DNA of 42,700 bases from Pseudomonadota bacterium (GTDB lineage: Bacteria > Pseudomonadota > Alphaproteobacteria > Reyranellales > Reyranellaceae), in the NCBI GenBank assembly GCA_018240695.1, contig JAFEFH010000010.1, positions 1-42,700 of the forward strand. Direction: 5' to 3'. The position numbers were made by a program, and so were the translations under genes. The notes beneath the pieces are model-generated. The model was not told the DNA's origin and did not search any database. It worked only from the letters and a program-made list of their open reading frames with translations. This document shows positions 6,124-14,887 of this stretch, in pieces (the first letter of the stretch is position 1; the number at the start of each line of letters is the position of its first letter).

Positions 6124-8928
6124 CTAAAACGGGACGGCGTCGCCCTTGTCCTCGCCTTCGGCGAGGAACGACCGGACGGCGGCGACCGCGTTGGCAAGCC
6201 CCGTGCGCTCGATCGAGACGCCGGCGGGGAAGGCGCCCAACAGGCGGGAGGGCAGGCGGGAGTCGAGCATGACGAAGACGCCGCGGTCGTCGGCGCGGCG
6301 CACGAGGCGGCCATAGGCTTGCTTCAATCGCAACCGCGCCAGCATGTCGTCGTAGGCGTTGCTGGAGCCCGCGCCGCCGTCGGTGAGCTTCGCCTTCCAG
6401 TGCGTCTTGCGCGCGCGGTGGAGGATGTCGGGGCGCGGCCACGGCACGCGGTCGAACACGATGAGGCGCAGGCTGCGACCGGGCACATCGACGCCGTCGC
6501 GCACGGCGTCGGTGCCGAGGAGACAGGAATGTTCCTCCGCGCGGAAGATGTCGACAAGCGTCGCGGCGTCCATGCCGCCGACATGCTGGGCGTACAGCGG
6601 GAGACCCGCCTCCTCGAGCGGCTGCGCGATGCGCTGGTGCACGGCGCGCAGCCGGCCGATCGCGGTGAACAGGCCGAGCGCGCCGCCGCCGCTCGCCAGG
6701 AACAATTCGCGATAGGCGGCCGCCACCTGGTCGGCGTCGTCGCGCTTCACGTCCTTCACGATCAGCACGCGCGTGGCGGTGGCGTAGTCGAACGGCGAGA
6801 GCATGGCCGCGCGCATCGCCGGCGCCTGGAGGTGGCGCGTGCCGGTGCGCGCCTCGGCCGACAGCCAGTCGGCCAGGGCGCCGGGCTGCTCGTCGTTGGC
6901 GGGCGCCGGCAGGCCAAGACTGTCGCGCAGGGTCGCCGAGGTGATGACCGCGCCGTGCGCGGGCTTGATCACCGAGTTCACGAACGGCTCGGTCGGGTCG
7001 AGATAGTGGCGGTACATGCCGACATCGTGCTCGCGGTTCTGGCTGCGCTCGATGGCGAACCAGTCGACGAACGCGGGGTCGGCATCGTTGTGCAGCCCGC
7101 GCAGCATGGTGCGCCACGCCTCGAGCGTCATCTCGCAGCGGTTGGTGAGCGAGCGCGCCACGCCCTCGATGCGGCCGCGCTGGCCGCTGTCGAGCGTGTC
7201 GGCCGCGGTCTCGAGCTTGGTGCGCAAGCCCTGGCGCAGCTGGCGCACCGGTCCCAGCATCTGCTCGAACAGGTCGGCCAGTTTGTCGGCGGCTTCGATC
7301 AGGCCGGGATTGAGCGGACGCACGTCGCATTCCTGGCCGAAGCCCTGGTCGTCGCCGGCGGCGCGCGCGCGCACTTGCAGGCGCACCAGCGCCAGGAACT
7401 CCTCGGCCGGGCCCAGCACCGTGCCGTCGGCCAGCCGCGTCTGCCAGTTCGACGAGGGCAGGCGCTGCGACAGGTCGAGCAGGCGGCGCAGCGCGTTCTG
7501 CGCCTCGGCGTCTTCGCCCAGCAGGTCGACGATGCGCTTCTCGAGGCCGCGCGCGCGGCTGCCGCGCCGCCCTTCCGCCCCCAGCAGCCAGCGCCGCAGA
7601 TCCGACGCCTCGACGCCCGACAGATGCGCGCCGAACGCGCCGTCGGCGGCGTCGAACAGGTGATGGCCCTCGTCGAACACGTAGCGCAGCGGGCGCGTGG
7701 CGTCGTCGAGCCCGCCCATCGCGGCCTGCACCATCACCAGCGCGTGGTTGGCGATCACGATGTCGGCGGTGCGCGCGCGCCGGATGGTGCGTTCGACGAA
7801 GCACTTCCTGTAGTGCTCGCACGCCGAGTAGATGCATTCGCCGCGCCGGTCGGCGAGGCGTTGCAGGCGGAAGCGGCCGATCAGGTCGAGCAACCACGCC
7901 GGCAGGTCGCCGCCCATCATGTCGCCGTCGCGGCTGGCCAGCGCCCAGCGCGCCAGCAGGCCGAGGCCGACGGCGTTCTCGGGCATCAAACCCGTGCGCT
8001 GCACGGCTTCCTGGAAGTTCAGCAGGCAGAGATAGTTCTCGCGGCCCTTGCGCACGACGACCCGGCGGCGCTTCTCCGCCGAGTCGCGGTGCAGCCGGTC
8101 CATCTCGGTGTCGATCTGGCGCTGGAGGTTGCGCGTGTAGGTCGCGATCCACACCGGCGCGCCGTTCTTCTCCGCCCACAGCGAGGCCGGTGCGACATAG
8201 CCCAGCGTCTTGCCGACGCCGGTGCCGGCCTCGACCAGCACGACGTTGGGCTGGTCCTCGTGGATGCGCGGCGCGAAGGCCTCGGACGCGGCGGAGGCGT
8301 AGTCGCTCTGGGTCGGCCGCGCCTCGGCCATGTTGGTGCCGGCCGACACCATCTGCGCCAGACGCAGGCGCGCCTCGCGCGGCTCGACCGGCTCGCTGCC
8401 GGGCGGCGTGGCGGGCGGCGGCTCCTCCCACGGCGCGAGGCTCTTCCAGATGTCGAGGCCGGCGCCGGGCCGCAGCTTCTTGGCGCCGAGCGAGAGGCCG
8501 AAGGCCGCCAGCACCGCCTCGCCCCAGGCCCAGCCGCCGCGCGCCATGGTGAGCGAGATGTCCTTCAGCTCGGGCGAGGCGAGCGGCGCCATGTCGTCGA
8601 GCGTGTCGAGCAGGCGCTGCGCGATCGCGGGCAGCAGCGCGATCTCGTCGGCGTCCGCGACATCCAGCGCGGCGGCGAGGCCGCGCACCGTCGGCAGGCA
8701 GAAGGTCGCCGGGTGGACGAAGGCGTAGAGTTCCAGCAGGTCGCGTGCGGGCAGCGACTCGAGTCCCAGCCGAGCGGCTGTGGCCGGCGCGTGGACGACC
8801 AGCGGCGGCGTGGTCACCGCTCGGCGCGCGGCATCGGCGCCCGTCAGCACGTCGATCGTGCCGTCGGTGCCGAGCCACACGGCGCCGCGCGCGGTGGCGA
8901 CCAAAGCGGGAGCGAGAGGCGGGCTCAT
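6124..8928 (-). CDS. DinG/Rad3-like ATP-dependent DNA helicase with iron-sulfur cluster motif
   Basis: A superfamily 2 helicase of about 934 residues. A roughly 230-residue N-terminal region of unclear fold precedes the motor. Walker A is VEAGTGVGKTLGY (about residues 233-243). A cysteine set typical of the XPD/DinG 4Fe-4S domain follows (ENYLCLLNF, then ECIYSACEHYRKCF). The Walker B/DEAH box is DEGHHLF, and the C-terminal motor has LLGTDAVRDGVDVPG and IVFDRVPWPRPD. Family members unwind DNA 5' to 3' and act on forked structures and R-loops. The frame extends upstream to 8994 with a lipoprotein-like MSVIAAVAICIAVLGC. I prefer ATG 8928 (MSPPLAPALVATARGAVWL), because a cytosolic helicase should not carry a lipobox and that stretch overlaps palindromic intergenic DNA. 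Confidence 0.9.
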   Translation of the reverse strand: MSPPLAPALVATARGAVWLGTDGTIDVLTGADAARRAVTTPPLVVHAPATAARLGLESLPARDLLELYAFVHPATFCLPTVRGLAAALDVADADEIALLPAIAQRLLDTLDDMAPLASPELKDISLTMARGGWAWGEAVLAAFGLSLGAKKLRPGAGLDIWKSLAPWEEPPPATPPGSEPVEPREARLRLAQMVSAGTNMAEARPTQSDYASAASEAFAPRIHEDQPNVVLVEAGTGVGKTLGYVAPASLWAEKNGAPVWIATYTRNLQRQIDTEMDRLHRDSAEKRRRVVVRKGRENYLCLLNFQEAVQRTGLMPENAVGLGLLARWALASRDGDMMGGDLPAWLLDLIGRFRLQRLADRRGECIYSACEHYRKCFVERTIRRARTADIVIANHALVMVQAAMGGLDDATRPLRYVFDEGHHLFDAADGAFGAHLSGVEASDLRRWLLGAEGRRGSRARGLEKRIVDLLGEDAEAQNALRRLLDLSQRLPSSNWQTRLADGTVLGPAEEFLALVRLQVRARAAGDDQGFGQECDVRPLNPGLIEAADKLADLFEQMLGPVRQLRQGLRTKLETAADTLDSGQRGRIEGVARSLTNRCEMTLEAWRTMLRGLHNDADPAFVDWFAIERSQNREHDVGMYRHYLDPTEPFVNSVIKPAHGAVITSATLRDSLGLPAPANDEQPGALADWLSAEARTGTRHLQAPAMRAAMLSPFDYATATRVLIVKDVKRDDADQVAAAYRELFLASGGGALGLFTAIGRLRAVHQRIAQPLEEAGLPLYAQHVGGMDAATLVDIFRAEEHSCLLGTDAVRDGVDVPGRSLRLIVFDRVPWPRPDILHRARKTHWKAKLTDGGAGSSNAYDDMLARLRLKQAYGRLVRRADDRGVFVMLDSRLPSRLLGAFPAGVSIERTGLANAVAAVRSFLAEGEDKGDAVPF

Positions 8929-8937
8929 CTGCGGCTC

Positions 8938-8974
8938 GGGTGTACCACACCCCAAAACTGCGATGCAGATCGCA
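8938..8974. promoter_or_regulatory. two adjacent perfect palindromes between divergent helicase and desaturase genes
   Basis: GGGTGT-ACC-ACACCC (8938-8952) is followed by TGCGAT-GCAG-ATCGCA (8959-8974). They lie in the 71-bp space between the helicase start (8928, minus) and the hydroxylase start (9000, plus). The position suits operator sites. The TGCGA/TCGCA half-sites recur at 6052-6075 beyond the other end of the helicase gene. Confidence 0.4.
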
Positions 8975-8999
8975 ACGGCAGCAATTACACTCACGCCCC

Positions 9000-10151
9000 A
9001 TGAAACCGACGCATCTGGTCCAGAAACCGACGGCGGTCTTCCGCCAGTCCGGCGCGCTCGAAAAGGGCTATGGCAAGGTCACCGGCGTGATCGCCTTCAC
9101 GCTCGCGGGCATGGCCGTGCTGGCCGTCCTCGCCTTCCACTTCCCGCAGTACCTCACGACGCCGGACCTGCGGAAGAAGTACGACGTCAACCTGCTGCGC
9201 GACGTCATGCTGGTCGGCATGGCGATCGCGGGCGGGCTCGCCATCGTGAACCTGATCATGCGGCGCAACCGCTGGCTCAACGGTACCGCGCTGGCGCTGC
9301 TGGCGGTCGCCGTCGCGGCCGGCGGCCATCGCGTGACGGTCGGCGACTTCCCCGACAACACGCCCTATCTCGGGCTCGACTGGTTCCTGCTCGACCTGCT
9401 GGGCTCCAGCCTGGTGTTCATCCTGATCGAGAAGATGTTCCCGCTGCACGAGAAGCAGCCGGTGTTCCGGCCGGGCTGGCAGATCGACTTCACGCATTTC
9501 GTGGTCAACCACCTGCTGGTCGGGCTGACCCTGATCATCGTGAACTTCGCGATCCACCGCCTGTTCGACTGGGCGGTCTACGCGCCGTTGCAGCAGTGGG
9601 TGAAGGGCCTGCCGTTCTTCGTCGAGCTGTTCGGCGTGCTGCTGGTGGCCGACCTGGTGCAGTATTGGACGCACCGCGCCTATCACGAGATCCCGTTCCT
9701 GTGGCGCTTCCATGCGGTGCATCACAGCGCCGAGTACATGGACTGGATGGCGGGCTCGCGCCTCCATCTGTTCGAGCTGCTGACGACGCGCGTGTCGATC
9801 CTGGGCGTGCTGACGGTGCTGGGCTTCACCGAGGCGTCGATGAACGTGTGGATCGTGATCGTGGGCTTCCAGGCGGTGTTCATCCACGCCAACGTGCGCG
9901 TGCCGATCGCTTTCGCGCGCGCGCCGCTCAAGTGGCTGATCGGGACGCCCGACTTCCACCACTGGCATCACAGTTCCGAGCGTGAGGCGATCGACCGCAA
10001 CTACGCCGCCCAGTTCGCCTTCATCGACTATCTCTTCGGCACGGCGGTGAAGTCGGACCGGCGCTTCCCCGGCAAGTACGGCGTGGTCGGCGACTACATG
10101 CCGGCGAGCTACTTTCGCCAGCAGCTCTTTCCCTTCACGCGGAAGCATTGA
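9000..10151 (+). CDS. sterol desaturase/fatty acid hydroxylase superfamily membrane protein
   Basis: 383 residues with several membrane helices (about residues 28-45, 65-85, 95-110, 125-145 and 165-190). It carries the di-iron histidine clusters of the superfamily in order: HRAYHEIPFLWRFH, AVHHSAEYMDWM and DFHHWHHSS. Such enzymes use O2 and electrons to hydroxylate or desaturate lipids at the inner membrane. The substrate cannot be read from sequence. The ATG at 9000 begins MKPTHLVQKPTAVF. The stop overlaps the start region of the following FAD amine oxidase by 4 nt, so the two are probably cotranslated, and the flavoprotein may act in the same lipid or redox pathway (inference). Confidence 0.9.
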   Translation: MKPTHLVQKPTAVFRQSGALEKGYGKVTGVIAFTLAGMAVLAVLAFHFPQYLTTPDLRKKYDVNLLRDVMLVGMAIAGGLAIVNLIMRRNRWLNGTALALLAVAVAAGGHRVTVGDFPDNTPYLGLDWFLLDLLGSSLVFILIEKMFPLHEKQPVFRPGWQIDFTHFVVNHLLVGLTLIIVNFAIHRLFDWAVYAPLQQWVKGLPFFVELFGVLLVADLVQYWTHRAYHEIPFLWRFHAVHHSAEYMDWMAGSRLHLFELLTTRVSILGVLTVLGFTEASMNVWIVIVGFQAVFIHANVRVPIAFARAPLKWLIGTPDFHHWHHSSEREAIDRNYAAQFAFIDYLFGTAVKSDRRFPGKYGVVGDYMPASYFRQQLFPFTRKH

Positions 10152-11383
10152 GCGTGCGCCGCCGCGCGCTGCTGGGTGCCGCGGGCCTGGCCCTTGCGCC
10201 CGCCGTCGTGCGGGCGGCGGACGGCGACCTCGCCGCCGACGTGCTGATCGTCGGCGCCGGCCTCGCGGGATTGACCGCGGCGCGCGCCCTGATGGCCGCC
10301 AACAAGAAGGTGCTGGTGCTCGAGGCGCGCGACCGCATCGGCGGCCGGGCGTTCACCGATACGAGCCTGGGCTTCGCCTTCGACACCGGTGCGGCATGGC
10401 TGCCGGCGGGCGCGTTGGCGAAGGAGCTCGGCGGCAAGCCGGTCGGCGGTCCCGAGGTCAGCGCGGTCTCGCTGCTCGGCAAGCCGCTCTCGGCCGAGGC
10501 GCTGAAGGACTATGCGAAGACCGAGGAGACCATGACCGCGCGCCTGAAGGAGGCACGGACGCGGCAGCCTGGCGTTGCGGCGACGGCCGTACTGTTCGCC
10601 AACACGCCGGCCGAGCAGCTCGTGTTGGCGCGTCTCGCCGCGCCGATGCCGTTCGAGAAGGCTGTGTCGCTCGAGGGCGGCGTGGGCGCCGCCGTCGCGC
10701 GCTTCGGCCTCCGGGTGCCGGTAAAGCTCGGCGCGCATGTCGTGCGGGTCGACTCCACGGGCGGCAACGTCACGGTCGTGACGACCGGCGGCGCGTTGCA
10801 TGCCCGCGCTGCGATCGTCACCGTGCCGGTGGGCGTGCTGGCGGCCGGACCCTTCGCCTTCGCGCCGCCCCTCAAGCCGCCGAAGCGCGCAGTGCTCACT
10901 GGCAACGCGATGGTGGCGTCGTTGCGGGTCGGCCTCTCCTTCGCGCGCGGCATGCCCAAGACGCCGGCCAATGCGCTGCTGGGCGGGCTCACCCGGGCCG
11001 GCGTGCCGTTCGAGGCGCTGGTGCGGCCCGCCAATCGCGACGCGGCGGTCGTCGTGCTGACCGGCGCGGCGGCGACACAAATAGAAGAGAAGGGGCCGAG
11101 CGCGTCGGGCGCCTTCGCGCTGTCGGCGCTGGCCGAGGTCTACGGCAACGACGTGCGTGCGGCCTTCACCGGATCTCTCGCCTCCCGCTGGAGCCACGAT
11201 CCCTTTGCGCGCGGCGCCTGGTGCGTGCCGGCGGCCTCGTCGGCGGCGGCGCTCGCGGCGCCGCACGACAGCCGCGTCTTCTTCGCGAGCGACGCGACCG
11301 CGGCCGCGCACACCGGCACGCTCGAGGCGGCCCATGCGTCGGGGCTCAGGTCGGCCGGCGAAGCGAAAGCGCTGCTGCGATGA
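10148..11383 (+). CDS. Tat-exported FAD-dependent amine oxidase family protein
   Basis: 411 residues. The N-terminus RRRALLGAAGLALAPAVVRA looks like a Tat signal. An FAD Rossmann motif follows, VLIVGAGLAGLTAARAL (about residues 33-49), with the second FAD motif EARDRIGGRAFTD. The C-terminal FAD-contacting segment is RVFFASDATAAAHTGTLEAAHASG, where usual family members read GE or AGE. The start is ambiguous: TTG at 10148 overlaps the upstream stop, and GTG at 10154 would place the arginines at the very N-terminus. The protein is shorter than typical monoamine oxidases (about 450-500 residues). A role in polyamine or other amine oxidation in the periplasm is the family-based guess. Its 3' end overlaps the opposing MFS gene by 38 bp. 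Confidence 0.85.
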   Translation: MSVRRRALLGAAGLALAPAVVRAADGDLAADVLIVGAGLAGLTAARALMAANKKVLVLEARDRIGGRAFTDTSLGFAFDTGAAWLPAGALAKELGGKPVGGPEVSAVSLLGKPLSAEALKDYAKTEETMTARLKEARTRQPGVAATAVLFANTPAEQLVLARLAAPMPFEKAVSLEGGVGAAVARFGLRVPVKLGAHVVRVDSTGGNVTVVTTGGALHARAAIVTVPVGVLAAGPFAFAPPLKPPKRAVLTGNAMVASLRVGLSFARGMPKTPANALLGGLTRAGVPFEALVRPANRDAAVVVLTGAAATQIEEKGPSASGAFALSALAEVYGNDVRAAFTGSLASRWSHDPFARGAWCVPAASSAAALAAPHDSRVFFASDATAAAHTGTLEAAHASGLRSAGEAKALLR

Positions 11384-12479
11384 GGAGCGCGGCGGCGGCG
11401 GCGAGCGACGGCACGGCCAGCGAGTTGGTGAGGTCGTAGACATGGCCCGCGAACAACGGCCCCAGGATCTGGCCGAAGCTGAACGACGCGGTCATCAGCG
11501 CGATGCGGCCGCGCGGGTCGCCGCCGCCTTCGCGCGCGCCCAGCAGGCCGAGCGCGGTCAGGCCCATGAAGGTGCCGCCGACGAACACCGAGGTCAGGAT
11601 CACCGTGGCGGGCGACAGGAAGAGCGCGCTCGCCGCCACGCCGACCGCTTCGGTGGCGCAGGCCAGCGCGAAGGTGCGCAGGATGGTCGAGCGGCGCGCC
11701 AGCCAGGTCCAGAACGCGACCGACGGCGCGGCGCTGAGGCCGAACAGGATGAAGATGTAGGGCTCGAGGGCCGCGATCTGCGGCGAGCCGCGCACCATCT
11801 GCACGATGAAGGTCGCGGTGATGATGTAGCCGAAGCCGAACAGGCCGTAGGCCACGAGCAGGAACCAGAAGCCGCGCGAGAGTCTTGTCTTCGGACCCGC
11901 GGGCGCGACGGCGGTCCTGGCGTCGGGTGGCACCAGGATCGCGACGGCGATGCTGGCGGCGAGTGCCAGGGCCGCGCTCGCGAACCACATGTCGCGCCAG
12001 TCGCCGCCGTGGAAGGCGAGCCAGGCGACCAGCGCCGAGGCGGCGGCGATGCCGGTGCCGACGCCCGCGAAGTGGACGGCCGACAGCGTGCCGTGGCCGC
12101 TCGCCTGGAGGCGATTGAGCACCAGCGCCGAGGCGAAGATCAGGCCGAAGGCGCTGGCGAAGCCCGCCACGGCGCGCAGGGCGAGGAAGCCGGCCATGTC
12201 GGTGGTGAGACCCATCGCGCCGAGGCAGAGCACGTTGGCCGCCATCGCGATCAGCAGCCAGGCGCGGTGCGTGCCGGGCAGCTTCACCGCCGCCAGCAGG
12301 GCGCCCGCGAGATAGCCGATGAAGTTGGCCGAGGCGATCAGGCCCGCCTGGCTCTTGCTGAGATGCAGCGCCTCGACCATCGGCGGCAGGATGGGCGTGT
12401 AGACGAAGCGGCCGATGCCGACGGCGGAGGCCATCGCCAGCAGGCCGCCGACCGCCAGGGAATGCGCAGATTTATTCAT
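11346..12479 (-). CDS. MFS transporter, YbfB/YjiJ family
   Basis: 377 residues with about twelve hydrophobic segments. The first helix GIGRFVYTPILPPMVEA matches the start of YbfB/YjiJ-type (MFS_4) proteins, and the loop after helix 2 (LPGTHRAWLL) replaces the classic MFS motif A. A second half-repeat begins at GFWFLLVAYGLFGFGYI. The substrate is unknown. The ATG at 12479 (MNKSAHSLAVGG) faces lysK across 62 bp. The C-terminal 12 or so codons overlap antisense with the amine oxidase gene. Confidence 0.88.
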   Translation of the reverse strand: MNKSAHSLAVGGLLAMASAVGIGRFVYTPILPPMVEALHLSKSQAGLIASANFIGYLAGALLAAVKLPGTHRAWLLIAMAANVLCLGAMGLTTDMAGFLALRAVAGFASAFGLIFASALVLNRLQASGHGTLSAVHFAGVGTGIAAASALVAWLAFHGGDWRDMWFASAALALAASIAVAILVPPDARTAVAPAGPKTRLSRGFWFLLVAYGLFGFGYIITATFIVQMVRGSPQIAALEPYIFILFGLSAAPSVAFWTWLARRSTILRTFALACATEAVGVAASALFLSPATVILTSVFVGGTFMGLTALGLLGAREGGGDPRGRIALMTASFSFGQILGPLFAGHVYDLTNSLAVPSLAAAAALLIAAALSLRRPT

Positions 12480-12541
12480 GGTGGCCGCGCACTCTGGTCC
12501 GGTGGCGCGGGCGGTGCAAATGACTTAAGTTTTGGCCCTCC

Positions 12542-14143
12542 ATGACGAACATTGACCGATCCATTGCCGAGGCCGCGCGCGCGTGGCCGTTTGAAGAAGC
12601 CCGCAAGCTCGTCGCCCGGACCGGCGGCAAGGTGCCGGCCAAGGGCTACGTGCTGTTCGAGACCGGCTACGGTCCCTCGGGCCTGCCGCATATCGGCACC
12701 TTCGGCGAGGTCGTGCGCACCACGATGGTGCGCCAGGCGTTCCAGCGCCTGAGCGACATCCCGACCAGGCTGTTCTGCTTCTCCGACGACATGGACGGCC
12801 TGCGCAAGGTGCCGGACAACGTGCCGAACAAGGAGATGCTGGCGCAGCATCTCGGCAAGCCGCTGACCGCGGTGCCCGATCCGTTCAGCAACGAATACCC
12901 GTCGTTCGGTGCGGCCAACAACGCGCGGCTGCGCGCCTTCCTCGATTCGTTCGGCTTCGAGTACGAGTTCCAGTCGGCGACCGACTATTACACGTCGGGC
13001 AAGTTCGACGCGATGCTGCTCGCCATGCTGCGCCACTACGACGAGGTGCAGGCCGTCATGCTGCCGACCCTCGGGCCGGAGCGGCGCGCGACCTATTCGG
13101 TGTTCCTGCCGGTCTCGCCCAAGTCGGGCCGCGTGCTGCAGGTGCCGATGGTCAAGGTCGACGCCGATGCCGGCACGATCGTCTATCGCGACGAGGATGG
13201 CTCGACCGTCGAGACGCCGGTGACCGGCGGCAACGTCAAGCTCCAGTGGAAGGCCGACTGGGCGGGCCGCTGGTTCGCGCTCGGCGTCGACTACGAGATG
13301 TACGGCAAGGATCTCATTCCCTCGGCCGAGCTCTCGGCCAAGATCGTGAAGATCCTGGGCGGCACGCCGCCGGATGGCTTCAACTACGAGCTGTTCCTCG
13401 ACCACGAGGGCAAGAAGATCTCCAAGTCGAAGGGCAACGGCCTCTCGGTCGAGGAGTGGCTGCGCTACGCCTCGCCGGAATCGCTGTCGCTCTACATGCA
13501 CCAGCAGCCGCGCCGCGCGAAGCGCCTGCACTTCGACGTCATCCCGCGCGCCGTCGACGAGTACCTGTCGCTGGTCGAGAAGCTGCCGGCCGAGGAGGCC
13601 GCGAAGTCGGTCGAGAACCCGGCGTGGCACATCCACAACGGCACGGCGCCGGCCAACAACACCGGCGGCGTCTCGTTCGCCATGCTGCTCAACCTCGCGG
13701 GCGTCGCCAACACCGAGGACAAGGACGTGCTGTGGCAGTATCTGCGCCGCTACGTGCCGGGCGCGACGCCGGAGTCCTCGCCCTATCTCGACCGGCTGCT
13801 GTCGGGCGCGGTCGCCTACTACCAGGACTTCGTGAAGGCCACGAAGAAGTTCCGCCTGCCGTCGGACAAGGAGCGTGCGGCGCTGCAGGATCTCGTCGAC
13901 ACCTTGCGCAAGATCCCCGAGACCGAGACGGCGGAGTTCATCCAGAACGAGGTCTATGAGGCGGGCAAGCGGCACTTCGCCAAGGAAGAGCTGCGCCAGT
14001 GGTTCAAGACTCTCTATGAAGTGCTGCTCGGCAGCGAGCAGGGTCCGCGCATGGGCGCCTTCATCAAGCTCTACGGCCGCGACAACGTGGTGCGCCTGAT
14101 CGACCGCGCGCTGGCCGGCGAAGATCTCGGCAAGGCCGCCTGA
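12542..14143 (+). CDS. lysK: class I lysyl-tRNA synthetase
   Basis: 533 residues. Charges tRNA-Lys with lysine using a class I Rossmann catalytic core. The HIGH-type motif is HIGT (residues 50-53, in [14 protein letters not shown]) and the KMSKS-type motif is KISKS (residues 292-296, in [14 protein letters not shown]). An internal stretch ([21 protein letters not shown]) and the helical C-terminal anticodon-binding region are as in LysK. This archaeal-type enzyme replaces the common class II LysS in most alphaproteobacteria. The start [20 protein letters not shown] fits the family length. The stop runs directly into a second coding frame (next gene), so the two are probably cotranscribed. Confidence 0.97.
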   Translation: MTNIDRSIAEAARAWPFEEARKLVARTGGKVPAKGYVLFETGYGPSGLPHIGTFGEVVRTTMVRQAFQRLSDIPTRLFCFSDDMDGLRKVPDNVPNKEMLAQHLGKPLTAVPDPFSNEYPSFGAANNARLRAFLDSFGFEYEFQSATDYYTSGKFDAMLLAMLRHYDEVQAVMLPTLGPERRATYSVFLPVSPKSGRVLQVPMVKVDADAGTIVYRDEDGSTVETPVTGGNVKLQWKADWAGRWFALGVDYEMYGKDLIPSAELSAKIVKILGGTPPDGFNYELFLDHEGKKISKSKGNGLSVEEWLRYASPESLSLYMHQQPRRAKRLHFDVIPRAVDEYLSLVEKLPAEEAAKSVENPAWHIHNGTAPANNTGGVSFAMLLNLAGVANTEDKDVLWQYLRRYVPGATPESSPYLDRLLSGAVAYYQDFVKATKKFRLPSDKERAALQDLVDTLRKIPETETAEFIQNEVYEAGKRHFAKEELRQWFKTLYEVLLGSEQGPRMGAFIKLYGRDNVVRLIDRALAGEDLGKAA

Positions 14144-14247
14144 TCATCGAGCTCTGCGGCGACGACGAGCTGGGCTACGCGGCGGGCCGCACGCGGTTCG
14201 CGGGCGGTGAAGGCTTCGCGCTCGACGAGGCCTATCGCCTCGCGCAT

Positions 14248-14868
14248 TTGCCGCTTGTCGCGCCCGGTCATCCCAAGGTCATCGCACGCAAGGACGGCGC
14301 GCCCTACGAGAACGGCCGCCGCGCCCGCGTGCGGTCGCTGGCGCTGCCGGTGCCCGCCGACCTGCTCCAGGCGCAGCCGGCGTATCGGGAACTCGAGGCC
14401 GAGCTGCGGGCCTCGGTGTTGGCGCCCAAGATCGCGTGGGACGTTGCGCGCCAACGCCGTGGCAAACTGCACGCGACGCTCGCCCATCTCGGCGACGCGC
14501 CTGCGCCGGACCTCGGCTCGTTCGGCTCGTTCACCGTCGAGCTGCGCGGGCTGTTCTCCGGCACGTTCAATCTCGGCCGTCTCTATCTCCGCGCCTATCC
14601 CGAGCGGCGCGCCGACGGCAACGTCTTCCATCTGCTGCAACGCCGGCTCGGCAGGCGCGAGACCGATCTCTATCTGGTGGGCCTGTTCAACCTGGTCGAC
14701 GATCTCGATGCCACCGAAGCCGCGGCGCTGGCGGCATTGATCGAACGCTGGTGGGACCGGCCGGTCCTGCGCTGGCAGGTCGATGCGCTGTGGCTGCTGG
14801 GTGCCCGCGACGACCTCGTGCTCGACGGCGGCGTCGAGGCGGAGATCGCGCTTTGCCGGCCGGTTTGA
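14248..14868 (+). CDS. conserved-looking protein of unknown function downstream of lysK
   Basis: I do not recognise this protein. From the TTG at 14248 it has 206 residues, mixed alpha/beta and soluble, with an arginine-rich centre (NVFHLLQRRLGRRETDLYL) and an acidic C-terminal helix region. It contains one H-x-T (GKLHATLAHL), as in 2H phosphoesterases, but I find no second HxT. The same frame continues upstream without a stop, with protein-like sequence ([19 protein letters not shown]), to a CTG at 14140 that overlaps the lysK stop. No ATG, GTG or TTG lies in that extension, so the real start may be non-canonical and coupled to lysK. It ends 19 nt before the next gene. Confidence 0.65.
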   Translation: MPLVAPGHPKVIARKDGAPYENGRRARVRSLALPVPADLLQAQPAYRELEAELRASVLAPKIAWDVARQRRGKLHATLAHLGDAPAPDLGSFGSFTVELRGLFSGTFNLGRLYLRAYPERRADGNVFHLLQRRLGRRETDLYLVGLFNLVDDLDATEAAALAALIERWWDRPVLRWQVDALWLLGARDDLVLDGGVEAEIALCRPV

Positions 14869-14887
14869 ATTGTTGCATCCTTCGGCG

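Noticed and set aside
8929..8994. Lipoprotein signal peptide on the helicase (MSVIAAVAICIAVLGC)
   Set aside because: A DNA helicase should be cytosolic; the stretch overlaps palindromic intergenic DNA, and ATG 8928 gives a sensible N-terminus.
6076..9003. 975-codon plus-strand frame opposite the helicase, starting at the orphan promoter ATG
   Set aside because: Beyond the first 16 or so codons it is the shadow of the helicase gene; no recognisable domain.
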